IMG/VR virus record: IMGVR_UViG_3300026534_000102
Coordinates: 1-64,000 of that record
DNA: 64,000 nucleotides
Reading direction: 5' to 3' (one strand)
DNA from: a virus
Part shown: positions 22,495 to 30,206 of the stretch, in pieces
Position numbering within the stretch: position 1 is the first letter of the stretch
How the letters are laid out: each line of letters starts with the position of its first letter
Notes under the pieces: model-generated
Database searches by the model: none
Told to the model about the DNA's origin: nothing
Seen by the model: the letters and a program-made list of their open reading frames with translations, nothing else
Program-made: the position numbers and the translations under genes

Positions 22495-22564
22495 TTGCGG
22501 AGGTGGGAGTCGAACCCACGAAGGCAGGCGTATGAGACCTGCTTGAATGCCCATTCTCTCCGCT
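22495..22564 (-). tRNA. tRNA-Met-like (CAT), unusual D-arm and 1:72 mismatch
   Basis: Six acceptor pairs GCGGAG/CTCCGC plus an A-A mismatch at 1:72, anticodon stem CAGGT/GCCTG, loop CTCATAC, anticodon CAT, T-arm GTGGG/CCCAC. The D-arm GAAT-GGGC-ATTC is reduced. It could be elongator Met or a lysidine-modified Ile tRNA; the initiator GGG/CCC stem is absent. Confidence 0.82.
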
Positions 22565-22569
22565 ATAAA

Positions 22570-22935
22570 TTATCTCGTATCCATTGGAACAGCGTAATTA
22601 TGCTCCAAAATAACCGAATTAACAGACAGATCTAAATCATTGTTTTTAGAATCGTGGTAATCTGCAGGCAAATATATATCTCCCAACCACCTACCCCACT
22701 TTTCTTTTCTATCTTTATGGGTAACTACAACTATATCTTTACCTAAAACAAGTTTCCTAAGAAAATCGCGTGATTTAATCCCATCATCATGCTCTTCTCC
22801 TCGCAATTCAGGAGCATCAATTCTCGCTAATCTAATCTTCTGACCTCGAACCCACACTCCCAATCCTAAGTCTATATCTACAGTAATAGTATCCCCATCA
22901 TAAACCTTAGTAACATGTGCATTATAAGTGTACAT
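22570..22935 (-). CDS. Thermonuclease-like (SNase) protein
   Basis: The 121-residue protein is a staphylococcal-nuclease fold: HVTKVYDGDTITVDIDLGLG (the DGDT motif), KIRLARIDAPELRG with the active-site Arg and Asp, GIKSRDFLRKLVLGKDI, and KWGRWLGDIYL with the second catalytic Arg. It has no signal peptide, unlike secreted nucleases. It could degrade host DNA or RNA. A promoter lies at 22957-22984. Confidence 0.9.
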   Translation of the reverse strand: MYTYNAHVTKVYDGDTITVDIDLGLGVWVRGQKIRLARIDAPELRGEEHDDGIKSRDFLRKLVLGKDIVVVTHKDRKEKWGRWLGDIYLPADYHDSKNNDLDLSVNSVILEHNYAVPMDTR

Positions 22936-22956
22936 TTTTAATTCTCCTTATTTATA

Positions 22957-22984
22957 ACTATAAGCACTAAATCTTATTTGTCAA
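22957..22984 (-). promoter_or_regulatory. Sigma-70-type promoter (shared phage consensus)
   Basis: The minus strand has TTGACA (22984-22979), a 16-base spacer containing TTTAGTGCT, and TATAGT (22962-22957). It drives the SNase gene and the genes and tRNAs after it. Confidence 0.75.
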
Positions 22985-22994
22985 CTTATTTTTT

Positions 22995-23084
22995 TGGCGG
23001 AGGAGGTAGGATTCGAACCCACGGGGCTTGTTACACCTCACTGGTTTTCAAGACCAGCGCCTTAAACCACTCGGCCACTCCTCC
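22995..23084 (-). tRNA. tRNA-Ser (TGA)
   Basis: Acceptor GGAGGAG/CTCCTCC, anticodon stem CTGGT/ACCAG, loop CTTGAAA, anticodon TGA. It has a long variable arm (GAGGTGTAACAAGCCCC), and CCA is encoded. Confidence 0.95.
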
Positions 23085-23099
23085 CCATTTATTATAATA

Positions 23100-24218
23100 T
23101 TAATGATGCACAATTATTGATTCAACACTTCTATTTTTCTGACGACCAGCATCAGTATCATTAGGAGCCAAAGGAGAGCTTTCTCCCAAAGGATCAATAA
23201 TAATACGATGCGCTCCAATACCCGCCTCTACTAGATATTTCTTTACAGCCTCGGCACGGCGTTTTGATAGTTCTAAATTATACTCAGCTGCGCCAACACT
23301 ATCAGCACGACCTTCTAATTTTAAATCTAATTCTCGATTAACAGACATAACTAGCGCCACATCATTTAAAATTGGATAGAATTCTGGCTTCACTTTATCA
23401 TTATCAAAATCAAATAGTGTAAGCTTAATAACCCAACAACCCTTTTCGTCCACCTTGGCTCCAATAGGAGTGTTAGGACACTGATCAGATGGATTCAACA
23501 CGCCGTCTTTATCGGCATCGCCAGCCGGTTTTAAAAATACAGATTTAATAAAATCACCCACATTAAAATTATCCATAGTTCTAGAAAAACCACAAATACC
23601 CGCTTTAGCCACATTATTAATTTCTCGTTGTCCAAATTTAGATGTACCAACAAAAATAGTATAAACACATAAATCTGGTCCCATTTCTTTCTTTAGTAAC
23701 TTCAATGCAGGAATAGCTTTTTCAATATATTCACCATCACTGATGATCACAAGAGCGGTTGTTCCCGGCAGACTCTTAATATCTTTTCTAAGTCCCAAAA
23801 TAGCTGCCGCTAAATCACTTGTGCCTCCTGTGCCTTTTATAGCATCTAATGCTAAATTAAACTTTTTTCGTGAATGAACCGGTGATAAATAATGTAATTT
23901 AGTAGAATTCCAGTCAAATAAACTCTGTCTTCCAAAAGTTCGTAAGGCACTCCCAAATCCCATGTCCATAGGAAGTGTGTTATTAAGGCCTCCGGCAACC
24001 ATTTTGGCTACCATAAACCGTGTGGTTTTCTTTGTATAAGCCTTTCCCATAGAACTGGAAGCATCTAGAATAACATACATATTGTTAAAATTACGCTCAT
24101 ATAGCTTACTATTTAAATATACACTTTTATAAAGGTTTTTATCAATAGTTTTATGAACAGGCGCGCAACCCACAGCCAATAGCGTCATTAGAAAAAAAAA
24201 TGCTATTTTTTTTACCAT
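23100..24218 (-). CDS. Lipoprotein with vWA, TSP3-like and OmpA domains
   Basis: A lipoprotein signal peptide ends in the lipobox LAVGC with C18. A von Willebrand A domain spans about 45-215 and has the MIDAS start LDASSSMG (D52, S54, S56) and later TTALVIISDGE. Residues about 232-260 form a calcium-binding TSP3-like loop (DADKDGVLNPSDQCPNTPIG). The C-terminal OmpA domain (FDFDNDKVKPEFYPILNDVA, LEGRADSVGAAEYNLELSKR, GRQKNRSVE) binds peptidoglycan. It should sit in the outer membrane or periplasm of the infected cell and may mask the surface or block superinfection. Such a three-domain protein is rare on phage genomes and looks like a host acquisition. Confidence 0.88.
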   Translation of the reverse strand: MVKKIAFFFLMTLLAVGCAPVHKTIDKNLYKSVYLNSKLYERNFNNMYVILDASSSMGKAYTKKTTRFMVAKMVAGGLNNTLPMDMGFGSALRTFGRQSLFDWNSTKLHYLSPVHSRKKFNLALDAIKGTGGTSDLAAAILGLRKDIKSLPGTTALVIISDGEYIEKAIPALKLLKKEMGPDLCVYTIFVGTSKFGQREINNVAKAGICGFSRTMDNFNVGDFIKSVFLKPAGDADKDGVLNPSDQCPNTPIGAKVDEKGCWVIKLTLFDFDNDKVKPEFYPILNDVALVMSVNRELDLKLEGRADSVGAAEYNLELSKRRAEAVKKYLVEAGIGAHRIIIDPLGESSPLAPNDTDAGRQKNRSVESIIVHH

Positions 24219-24658
24219 AATATTTGATCTCCTTTCTTATTAGTAGTGCTTTGTATTTTCTGTATCGATGCCGACATAACCCAAAAATCAGTATCATTAA
24301 TAGTACTTTTCAAATGGACAAAAGTCTGTGACGAATTAAATTTAGATATTCTTGTGTCAAGTATAATGAACCTCCCACCAGTGGGAAGTTTTAACAAGAA
24401 ACCCTGAGATTGTAATTCAGATGTAAGTTTAATTAGTATTCTAGGATCATCTGTTACTACTTGTTTGCATAAGACCAAAAATTCTAAAACATCAACATCT
24501 TCAGATAGATAACCATTAGAAATGGTTCTATACACAGTACTGCTCTTTCTATGAAAAAGAGACTTTACATCCACAGTTGTAAGTACACCCCCCGCTACAA
24601 TACCGATAACAAAAAACAAAAGCAGTGTTGGTAAAGCACGTTTAATAATCATGACCAT
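24212..24658 (-). CDS. Membrane-anchored protein, 148 aa
   Basis: The N-terminus has a membrane anchor (RALPTLLLFFVIGIVAGGVL) at about residues 7-27. The rest is a soluble, probably periplasmic domain without recognisable motif. It overlaps the vWA-OmpA lipoprotein start by seven bases and the HNH stop by ten bases, so it is in the same operon. A role with the lipoprotein at the envelope is plausible but not shown. Confidence 0.7.
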   Translation of the reverse strand: MVMIIKRALPTLLLFFVIGIVAGGVLTTVDVKSLFHRKSSTVYRTISNGYLSEDVDVLEFLVLCKQVVTDDPRILIKLTSELQSQGFLLKLPTGGRFIILDTRISKFNSSQTFVHLKSTINDTDFWVMSASIQKIQSTTNKKGDQILW

Positions 24659-25140
24659 AACTCATCTAAAACAAATTGTAATCCAGACCTTTTTAATTTT
24701 TTCTTCAAAAACTCTACTAAAGATGGGTTACGGGGGGATATATCGGGTTTTATATCACACCTATCGCCCTTTTTATTATTACAAGTTTTACAAGCTACAA
24801 CACAGTTTTCGAAAGTTGATCTACCGCCGCAAGCTTTGGGCAACACATGGTCAATAGTTAAGTCTTGTGTGCTTCCACAGTATTGACATGTGAAATTATC
24901 TCTAATGTACACATTTTTATATGAAAAAGGAACATTTTTACTCAACATCCCTTTCACAAATTTAAGTAGTCTAATGACCAATGGTACTTTAACCACAATT
25001 GATCTATCTACATTAGCTATCTCCTTGTCACTCTTACGTAAGCTTTCCGCTTTTTTCGTGATAATGTATGTAACGGCTTTTTTCCAAGAAACGGTGTTTA
25101 AATATGTATAATCCAAATTAAGAACGATTACGTTATTCAT
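24649..25140 (-). CDS. HNH endonuclease (163 aa)
   Basis: The C-terminal half is a clear HNH domain: RDNFTCQYCGSTQDLTIDHVLPKACGGRSTFENCVVACKTCNNKKG, with CxxC pairs, DH catalytic residues and NCVVACxxCN. The N-terminal part (VLNLDYTYLNTVSWKKAVTY) matches the stand-alone HNH family found in many bacteria. The strand order and length are normal. It may be a homing or host-DNA-degrading nuclease. The stop overlaps the following gene. Confidence 0.9.
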   Translation of the reverse strand: MNNVIVLNLDYTYLNTVSWKKAVTYIITKKAESLRKSDKEIANVDRSIVVKVPLVIRLLKFVKGMLSKNVPFSYKNVYIRDNFTCQYCGSTQDLTIDHVLPKACGGRSTFENCVVACKTCNNKKGDRCDIKPDISPRNPSLVEFLKKKLKRSGLQFVLDELWS

Positions 25141-25155
25141 CTATCTAATCCTCAA

Positions 25156-25329
25156 TCATTCAGTAGGTTTATTTTCTACAACTTGGCTAGAAGAGTCTGC
25201 GGGCTCTGATGGGTGCTTCTTAAACTTTGACATGATTTTATTCCAAAGCGATTTAACCCAAACTGGTTGAGGTAGAATATTCCAACCTATTATAAGACCT
25301 ACTATAAAACCAAAAATTAATTTACCCAT
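25156..25329 (-). CDS. Small single-pass membrane protein, 57 aa
   Basis: The frame begins MGKLIFGFIVGLIIGWNILP with GGAGG upstream. Residues 3-22 are a membrane segment, followed by an amphipathic segment (VWVKSLWNKIMSKFKK) and a polar, acidic tail. Its ATG overlaps the UDG stop (TAATG). A small envelope protein; function unknown. Confidence 0.65.
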   Translation of the reverse strand: MGKLIFGFIVGLIIGWNILPQPVWVKSLWNKIMSKFKKHPSEPADSSSQVVENKPTE

Positions 25330-25904
25330 TATATACTTCCTCCTTTTATTATATGTAATGCTAAAGTAAAATCCTCAACAATTCTATCATAGTGTATATG
25401 CTTAGTACCACCGTTTCGTACAAAATACGAGGGGTGGTAGGTTGCTAACAAACTGATACTGTGTGTATATTGATATAATTTATTCCTCATTTTAAACATA
25501 GGTGTATTTAAAGGTTTGTTTAATAACGCCCTTGATGCGTCCGCCCCTAAACTTATTAACAATTTAGGGTTTACAATAGTTATTTCAGCAATAAAATAAG
25601 AAATACATGCAGCAATCCAACTATCTTTCAATGGAGTACCAGGAGCTACAAAACATTTAACAATATTAGTAATATAAACATCATCTAAAGATAATCCTGC
25701 ATCACTTAATACTCCATCCAATAACTGACCAGACTTTCCAACAAAAGGAACACCCTTTTCATTTTCTTTAGGGCCAGGACACATTCCACAAATAATAATA
25801 TCTGCTTTAGGATTTCCTTTTGAAAACACTGGAACGTTTCTATTTTTATATAGGTCGCATTGACAGCATGTACTAGCAGCATCGACCAATTCTTGAAATT
25901 CCAT
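25329..25904 (-). CDS. Uracil-DNA glycosylase, family 4/5 type
   Basis: The 191-residue protein shows family 4 motifs: GMCPGPKENEKGVPFVGKSG (motif 1), YITNIVKCFVAPG (motif 2) and TYHPSYFVRN (motif 3, HPS). N-terminal cysteines CCQCDLYKN and a later KCF-x~14-C can hold a 4Fe-4S cluster. It excises uracil from DNA. Together with the dUTPase in the window it keeps uracil out of phage DNA, or it attacks uracil-containing host or competitor DNA. Confidence 0.93.
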   Translation of the reverse strand: MEFQELVDAASTCCQCDLYKNRNVPVFSKGNPKADIIICGMCPGPKENEKGVPFVGKSGQLLDGVLSDAGLSLDDVYITNIVKCFVAPGTPLKDSWIAACISYFIAEITIVNPKLLISLGADASRALLNKPLNTPMFKMRNKLYQYTHSISLLATYHPSYFVRNGGTKHIHYDRIVEDFTLALHIIKGGSI

Positions 25905-25913
25905 TTTAACCCT

Positions 25914-26333
25914 TTATTTAGTAATCTGCTTTACGTAAAATTCGATATCCTTATCAGGATCTTTTATCGAAGCTTCAACAAGACGTTTTGTAGTAGCAAA
26001 AACATCAGAACTGTAAAGTTTCTTTTCTACATAAGATAATTCTATAAAAGCTTTGGCTTTTTTACTCACATCACAACCAAGTGCCTTGGCTTTACGATTG
26101 ATGCAGGCAGCAATCTTCTTTTTTGTCTCAGCAGAAAACTTAGATCTACTTAAATATGCCTTAGCAGCTGCTACATGTTTACAATCTGGAACAGGAAAGG
26201 ATCTACCAGGACCACAAAAAGTCCCACTTTTAAGTTTTTTTCTATCTTTGGTTGTTAATTTTTTACCCATCACTTCTCTAGCGCGCTCAATTAATTCACC
26301 CAAAGATTTGTCATTACAACTATCACAACCCAT
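25914..26333 (-). CDS. Small protein with CGPGRSFPVPDC motif, 139 aa
   Basis: The middle reads FCGPGRSFPVPDCKHVAAAK, then AYLSRSKFSAETKKKIAACI and NRKAKALGC, a motif known from tailed-phage head-associated proteins of unknown function (often near prohead proteases). The N-terminus has a CDSCND cluster and a basic segment. Cysteines are spaced as if metal-binding. It is separated from the UDG gene by nine bases. Function unknown. Confidence 0.65.
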   Translation of the reverse strand: MGCDSCNDKSLGELIERAREVMGKKLTTKDRKKLKSGTFCGPGRSFPVPDCKHVAAAKAYLSRSKFSAETKKKIAACINRKAKALGCDVSKKAKAFIELSYVEKKLYSSDVFATTKRLVEASIKDPDKDIEFYVKQITK

Positions 26334-26354
26334 TTTTACCTCCTCTTACTTACA

Positions 26355-26954
26355 CTATTTTGCTTTGATTGGAAAGATAGAATTAAACTCCTCCATAAAT
26401 TCTTCGGGAGTATAAGGATCTAACCAGGCATAAACCAATCCATTCTCTTTCAAAACTTTTTTACAACCATTTGCCATATCTTTTATAAGAGGTAATGTAT
26501 CTTCGTCTATTCTATCGTAAAAATCCAAGAATATAAAATCGTATTTAAACTCAGTAGCATATAAATAACTTAAACCATCAATATGCAATACTATATGTTT
26601 TTTATTTTTTATTATCTTCTTATAATCTTTTGTATATAAATGGTCATAAATCTGTTCATGAACTCTTATCACATCCATGTTTTGTTCAACCGTAGTGACT
26701 GAATTGACTTTAGGAAAAGTTAAAAGATAACGAGACATGACCCCTAAACCCAAACCGATCTCTAGTACATCACCATTAGGTTTATCTCCTATTTGATTCA
26801 TGTAATCAAAAATTTCACTTTCTAATGCCCAAAGGGTATGTCCTTTTCCTATTTCTAAAAATAATTCATTATTCATTTTATATACTTTAACATCATTACT
26901 TTTAGCCAATAATTCACCATCTTCAAAATAAATTAGTCCTTTATTTCTCGACAT
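26355..26954 (-). CDS. SAM-dependent methyltransferase (class I)
   Basis: A class I Rossmann domain: GDVLEIGLGLGVMSRYLL (motif I), VNSVTTVEQNMDVIRVHEQ with the acidic residue after strand 2, and YDFIFLDFYDRIDEDTLPLI. The spermidine-synthase-like order suggests a small-molecule or protein substrate, but the substrate cannot be read from sequence. It is coupled to the short gene upstream. Confidence 0.85.
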   Translation of the reverse strand: MSRNKGLIYFEDGELLAKSNDVKVYKMNNELFLEIGKGHTLWALESEIFDYMNQIGDKPNGDVLEIGLGLGVMSRYLLTFPKVNSVTTVEQNMDVIRVHEQIYDHLYTKDYKKIIKNKKHIVLHIDGLSYLYATEFKYDFIFLDFYDRIDEDTLPLIKDMANGCKKVLKENGLVYAWLDPYTPEEFMEEFNSIFPIKAK

Positions 26955-27234
26955 TTGTTTCCTCTGAAGGTTTCTCTACATTATTTTTGGGCTTCTGTTT
27001 GAGAGGAGACTCAAAATTAAACATAAGATGTATCTCCACACCAGTATATTCACTTAAATCATATTCTTCAGCACCTTCATATTGTACTTTGATTGGGTGT
27101 ATATACTTTATACCTACGTTGCCACTAGCCGAAAAAGGCAAAAACGTATTTAATAATGCATTAACTTCTTGTTTTACATAACTTTCCCAAGTTGTTTTTT
27201 CCTCAAGTCGTTCAGTTTCAGTTGTTTTATCCAC
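26941..27234 (-). CDS. Hypothetical protein, 97 aa
   Basis: No family is recognised. The core has alternating hydrophobic strands (YIHPIKVQYEGAEEYDLSEY, GVEIHLMFNF) and a charged tail rich in Glu, Lys and Asn. The start follows the metallopeptidase stop by two bases, and the end overlaps the methyltransferase start by 14 bases. It looks like a small beta-sheet protein. Confidence 0.6.
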   Translation of the reverse strand: MDKTTETERLEEKTTWESYVKQEVNALLNTFLPFSASGNVGIKYIHPIKVQYEGAEEYDLSEYTGVEIHLMFNFESPLKQKPKNNVEKPSEETNVEK

Positions 27235-27236
27235 TC

Positions 27237-27725
27237 CTACAACCCCCTTTTTATTTCTTTTTTTGAAGCCTTTGCCAATTCTCTTTCCTGCTCATAAACA
27301 TCTACTACAAGAGTTGATAGCTTCCGAGCCCATTCAGCATCATCCTCGTTCAATTTTAATTCTGCATAAAAATCCTCTATTTCATGCCCAATGACTTTTG
27401 GAATACCGTTTTCATTAATAAAAACATGTCTCAACTCATGAGAAATAATCCTCTTTTTATCCAAATCGCTAGCCAATTCCCATGCTTTCTTATCTACAGT
27501 TAACACATAATCATAACCATCAACTGCGATAGCGTCCTTTGAAAAAAACTTGATCTTCTCACTTGCTGTCTCTATGGAAGCAAGCATTATTTTACCTTGC
27601 TTAATTCTCTTTTTAAGATCAAAAATAAGTTTAAACTTAAGATTCCCATACGCAGGAAACCGTTCTTCTAAAATTTCCAAAAACACTTCCACTAAGCTAT
27701 CATCAGCTTCTTCATACCTTACCAT
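27237..27725 (-). CDS. Putative phage metallopeptidase
   Basis: The 162-residue protein has a zinc-binding helix of the HExxH kind: RIISHELRHVFI, followed by GHEIEDFYAELKLNEDDAEW, which supplies a glutamate ligand. The LASDLDKKRIISHELRHV pattern is that of the phage metallopeptidase family related to putative minigluzincins. It could process a phage or host protein. A weak promoter-like sequence lies at 27746-27774. Confidence 0.78.
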   Translation of the reverse strand: MVRYEEADDSLVEVFLEILEERFPAYGNLKFKLIFDLKKRIKQGKIMLASIETASEKIKFFSKDAIAVDGYDYVLTVDKKAWELASDLDKKRIISHELRHVFINENGIPKVIGHEIEDFYAELKLNEDDAEWARKLSTLVVDVYEQERELAKASKKEIKRGL

Positions 27726-27745
27726 AATTTCTCCTTTTCCATTAC

Positions 27746-27774
27746 TTCATATTAATTTTTATAGTGTTTGTCAA
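27746..27774 (-). promoter_or_regulatory. Possible promoter upstream of the metallopeptidase gene
   Basis: The minus strand has TTGACA (27774-27769), then TATGAA (27751-27746) after a 17-base spacer. It lies within the end of the next gene upstream, and the -10 is poor. Confidence 0.45.
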
Positions 27775-27994
27775 AATGTTTTTTCAACTTTAACAAGTCA
27801 GACATTAGGACTTTTGATGCACTAATTAGCTCATCATCTTTTTTAGATTTTTCTTTGCTCTTTGTTTTTACTTCGCTCACGTGACTTTTTCCTTTTTTAT
27901 CATAACAAATATGAATATATTTACGATTCTTTAATTTCTTAGTAACTACTTTCCCACCTGCATTTACACATTTTATAAAATCCGCGGGCATCAT
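27752..27994 (-). CDS. Small basic protein, 80 aa
   Basis: A compact beta-rich N-terminus (DFIKCVNAGGKVVTKKLKNR, YIHICYDKKGKSHV) is followed by a lysine-rich helix (KTKSKEKSKKDDELISASKV). No family is recognised. It follows the Hsp20 terminator by 13 bases, but may be transcribed by read-through. Possibly nucleic-acid binding from its charge. Confidence 0.6.
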   Translation of the reverse strand: MMPADFIKCVNAGGKVVTKKLKNRKYIHICYDKKGKSHVSEVKTKSKEKSKKDDELISASKVLMSDLLKLKKHFDKHYKN

Positions 27995-28006
27995 TTCCCT
28001 CGCTTT

Positions 28007-28028
28007 GTAAAAGGCGCGGGCCTTTTAC
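28007..28028 (-). terminator. Hairpin terminator after Hsp20
   Basis: A 9-bp stem GTAAAAGGC/GCCTTTTAC with a four-base loop starts directly after the Hsp20 stop. The T tract is inside the stem, so it may be partial. Confidence 0.6.
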
Positions 28029-28520
28029 TTAATCTATTTTAATTTTAATTGAGTCTTTTTTATCTTCAAGAAGCAGCTTACTAATGGAACATACCACAAG
28101 TCCATCTTTGTACGAACACTCAATATCGCTACCATCAACTTTTTCAGGAAATCTTACAACACGACTAAAAGAACGTCGTGCAATTTCTCTGTAAATATAA
28201 TCATCCTCCGATTCTTTAGACTCATCTCTCTTATCTGCTTTAATCAAAAGACAATTATCCCGCAATTCAAGATCGATATCTGATTTATCGAATCCCGCAA
28301 CTGCTATTTCTACAACGTATTTATCATCCAAGGATCTTACATTAATTTTGGGAAATCTTCCTTTGGGCTGGATTTCCTCAAAAATTTTAGCATCCCAATT
28401 ATGGCCGCTCCAAAAGTAATCCATCATTCTATCCAACTGAGAAAAAATGTCGGGGAAACGACCCATAGGAAATGTTCTGCCCAAAGGGCCAGCTACATTT
28501 GTAGTTATAAGGTCTTTCAT
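28029..28520 (-). CDS. Small heat-shock protein, Hsp20 family
   Basis: The alpha-crystallin domain spans about residues 55-150: FPKINVRSLDDKYVVEIAVA, GFDKSDIDLELRDNCLLIKA and FSRVVRFPEKVDGSDIECSY, then KDGLVVCSI. The final GxL motif (A-x-x-x-x-G-V-L in most) is KDGLVVC here. The N-terminal arm is short. It holds denatured proteins as an ATP-independent chaperone, often found in large phages. A promoter of the shared consensus lies at 28578-28605. Confidence 0.92.
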   Translation of the reverse strand: MKDLITTNVAGPLGRTFPMGRFPDIFSQLDRMMDYFWSGHNWDAKIFEEIQPKGRFPKINVRSLDDKYVVEIAVAGFDKSDIDLELRDNCLLIKADKRDESKESEDDYIYREIARRSFSRVVRFPEKVDGSDIECSYKDGLVVCSISKLLLEDKKDSIKIKID

Positions 28521-28577
28521 AGTCTTATTCCTCCTTATTATTCAAAGATTTATAAGACCCGCGCCAATTACTCTAAT

Positions 28578-28605
28578 AAAATAAGACATAATTATTGTTT
28601 GTCAA
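28578..28605 (-). promoter_or_regulatory. Sigma-70-type promoter for Hsp20
   Basis: The minus strand has TTGACA (28605-28600), a 16-base spacer with TGTCT, and TATTTT (28583-28578). It overlaps the end of the receiver gene. Confidence 0.6.
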
Positions 28606-28952
28606 GTTAAATTTTCGATAAATTTAATAAAATTCTTACTGTTGTATGGAAACAAATAAGCCCGTGGCAACAAACTAGAAATCAACATTGCAGCGGGCGT
28701 ATTCCAGCTATGAACAACAACACAAGTAGAGTTGTTCTTATGATCATTAGTAGCTAAAAAGTTAGCAACATCAACACCCTCTCCGGCGTTAATTCCTAAA
28801 TCATTATCTAAAAAAATGACATCATACTTAGTCTTAATTAACGCATTTATAGCTTCCACAGCAGTTTGATATATGTCGCAACTCGTGGCCCCTAATTTGT
28901 TAATAAAAAACTTTACTCTATGACTATCATCTTCAAGTATAAAAAAATTCAT
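28602..28952 (-). CDS. Receiver-like protein (cyclic-phosphate-type response-regulator fold)
   Basis: The protein begins MNFFILEDDSHRVKFF with the acidic pair, and has YDVIFLDNDLGINAGEGVDVANF with the phospho-acceptor Asp, then TCVVVHSWNTPAAMLIS. The HSWN motif and short length match the cyclic-phosphate-processing receiver domain rather than a CheY-type receiver. There is no output domain. It lies next to a PAS-domain protein, and no kinase is seen in the window, so its signal partner is unknown. Confidence 0.8.
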   Translation of the reverse strand: MNFFILEDDSHRVKFFINKLGATSCDIYQTAVEAINALIKTKYDVIFLDNDLGINAGEGVDVANFLATNDHKNNSTCVVVHSWNTPAAMLISSLLPRAYLFPYNSKNFIKFIENLT

Positions 28953-28970
28953 AATTCTACAAAACCTTGA

Positions 28971-29450
28971 TTAAACTACACTGCCTGTAGGGATCCGTTG
29001 ACTAATATCAAACATGCTATAATGATCGACATTTTCAACGGATTTTATAAGTTTGGTAATATTAACTAGTGAACATATATATCCGATTATTCTATCAGCT
29101 TCTATTATAGGTGTTTTAGAATGTAAGTATTTTGATCCGCCCACATCAAAAACCTCTTTAAGAAAACCAGAACAATTCACACAAGAAGCGCAGGCGCAAT
29201 TTTCTTTTTTATCTACTTTACCGACTATAGAATGACAGGGCTGTCCCTCAATCTCTTTTTTATTAAGATTTAATTCTTTCTCCATAGCAATATTAACTAA
29301 TTCAATATCGCCGTCTTCATTTGTAATGAAAAGAGGAATTGGTAAAATATCTAATATATTCCGCCACCTCTTAACTACCAAACTAATATGTTGCTCTTGT
29401 TCCAATAATGATTCTGTAAGTTTTCTCAGTTCTGCTAAATCACTATTCAT
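28971..29450 (-). CDS. PAS-domain protein, 159 aa
   Basis: Residues about 26-140 form a PAS sensor fold: VVKRWRNILDILPIPLFITN, EDGDIELVNIAMEKELNLN, then EIEGQPCHSIVG and RIIGYICSLVNITKLIKS. Five cysteines between 75 and 96 (HSIVGKVDKKENCACASCVN, CSG) suggest an iron, heme or redox centre like other PAS-4 sensors. A short helix at the N-terminus (ELRKLTESLLEQEQHISLVV) may dimerise. It is adjacent to the receiver-like gene. Confidence 0.78.
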   Translation of the reverse strand: MNSDLAELRKLTESLLEQEQHISLVVKRWRNILDILPIPLFITNEDGDIELVNIAMEKELNLNKKEIEGQPCHSIVGKVDKKENCACASCVNCSGFLKEVFDVGGSKYLHSKTPIIEADRIIGYICSLVNITKLIKSVENVDHYSMFDISQRIPTGSVV

Positions 29451-29463
29451 AGTAAGTATCCCT

Positions 29464-29979
29464 TTATTTTAAAGCCACTTTAAATAATACTGCGCAAAGT
29501 AATCCAAGGAGAACTCCCCAAACAGCTAACTTACCTCTTGATACCCATACTTCCTTTGAAAGAGGATCCAATTTAGTATCAAGTTTGGTATCGAGCTTGG
29601 TCTTAAGTTTTTCCATTTTTGCATTCACGTCATCTACAAATTTTTTATCCTTATCTGCTCTATTCATATGCTCCTCTATAAACTTTTTATCTATGGTTTT
29701 AATTAAATCCTCGGCTTCTTTAATTCTAGTTTCTAAAGCAGCAAATAATTCTTTAATTTCCTGTTTAAATTTATCTATTTCACCAGAAGTATAATTTCTC
29801 ATACTATCTTTTAACTCATAGTGCTCTTTAACTGCTTTATTAATTTCACTAAGCAACTCTTGTTTGTTTTTTACAACCTCATCTGCCAATTTTTCTACAT
29901 TAAACAAAACATGTTTAATCCATGTGTTTTGTAATGTCTGTGCTTCTTCTGGCTCAACATTTAATATACTCGGACTCAT
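29464..29979 (-). CDS. Coiled-coil protein with C-terminal membrane anchor
   Basis: Residues 20-140 are a long charged helix region, including EVVKNKQELLSEINKAVKEH and FAALETRIKEAEDLIKTIDK. The run KLKTKLDTKLDTKLDPLSKEV repeats KLDT. Residues about 152-169 are a membrane segment (LAVWGVLLGLLCAVLFKVAL). It is a tail-anchored protein with a cytoplasmic coil, perhaps a scaffold at the inner membrane. Function unknown. Confidence 0.7.
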   Translation of the reverse strand: MSPSILNVEPEEAQTLQNTWIKHVLFNVEKLADEVVKNKQELLSEINKAVKEHYELKDSMRNYTSGEIDKFKQEIKELFAALETRIKEAEDLIKTIDKKFIEEHMNRADKDKKFVDDVNAKMEKLKTKLDTKLDTKLDPLSKEVWVSRGKLAVWGVLLGLLCAVLFKVALK

Positions 29980-29981
29980 TA

Positions 29982-30200
29982 TTATTTACTTTCAGAACTG
30001 CCTTCGGATTTAAGTTTTTTTCCACAAAAAGGACAAAAAATTATTTTTATACCATAACGTGACTTTACAATTCTATTATTACATGTACTTAAATCTAACC
30101 ATGAGATAACCCATCCATAAACTTCATCATGAACAAAAACAGAAGGATTGGTTTTACTTAGTTTGTCCCAATCATCACAATTACAAAAATTAATGTTCAT
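29982..30200 (-). CDS. Small zinc-ribbon protein, 72 aa
   Basis: CNCDDWDKL near the N-terminus and FCPFCGKKLKSEG near the C-terminus give two Cys pairs for zinc. The middle is aromatic (VYGWVISWLDLSTC). The layout is that of small phage zinc-finger proteins of unknown function. It starts just after the hypothetical 30207 gene. Confidence 0.65.
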   Translation of the reverse strand: MNINFCNCDDWDKLSKTNPSVFVHDEVYGWVISWLDLSTCNNRIVKSRYGIKIIFCPFCGKKLKSEGSSESK

Positions 30201-30206
30201 AGGATT

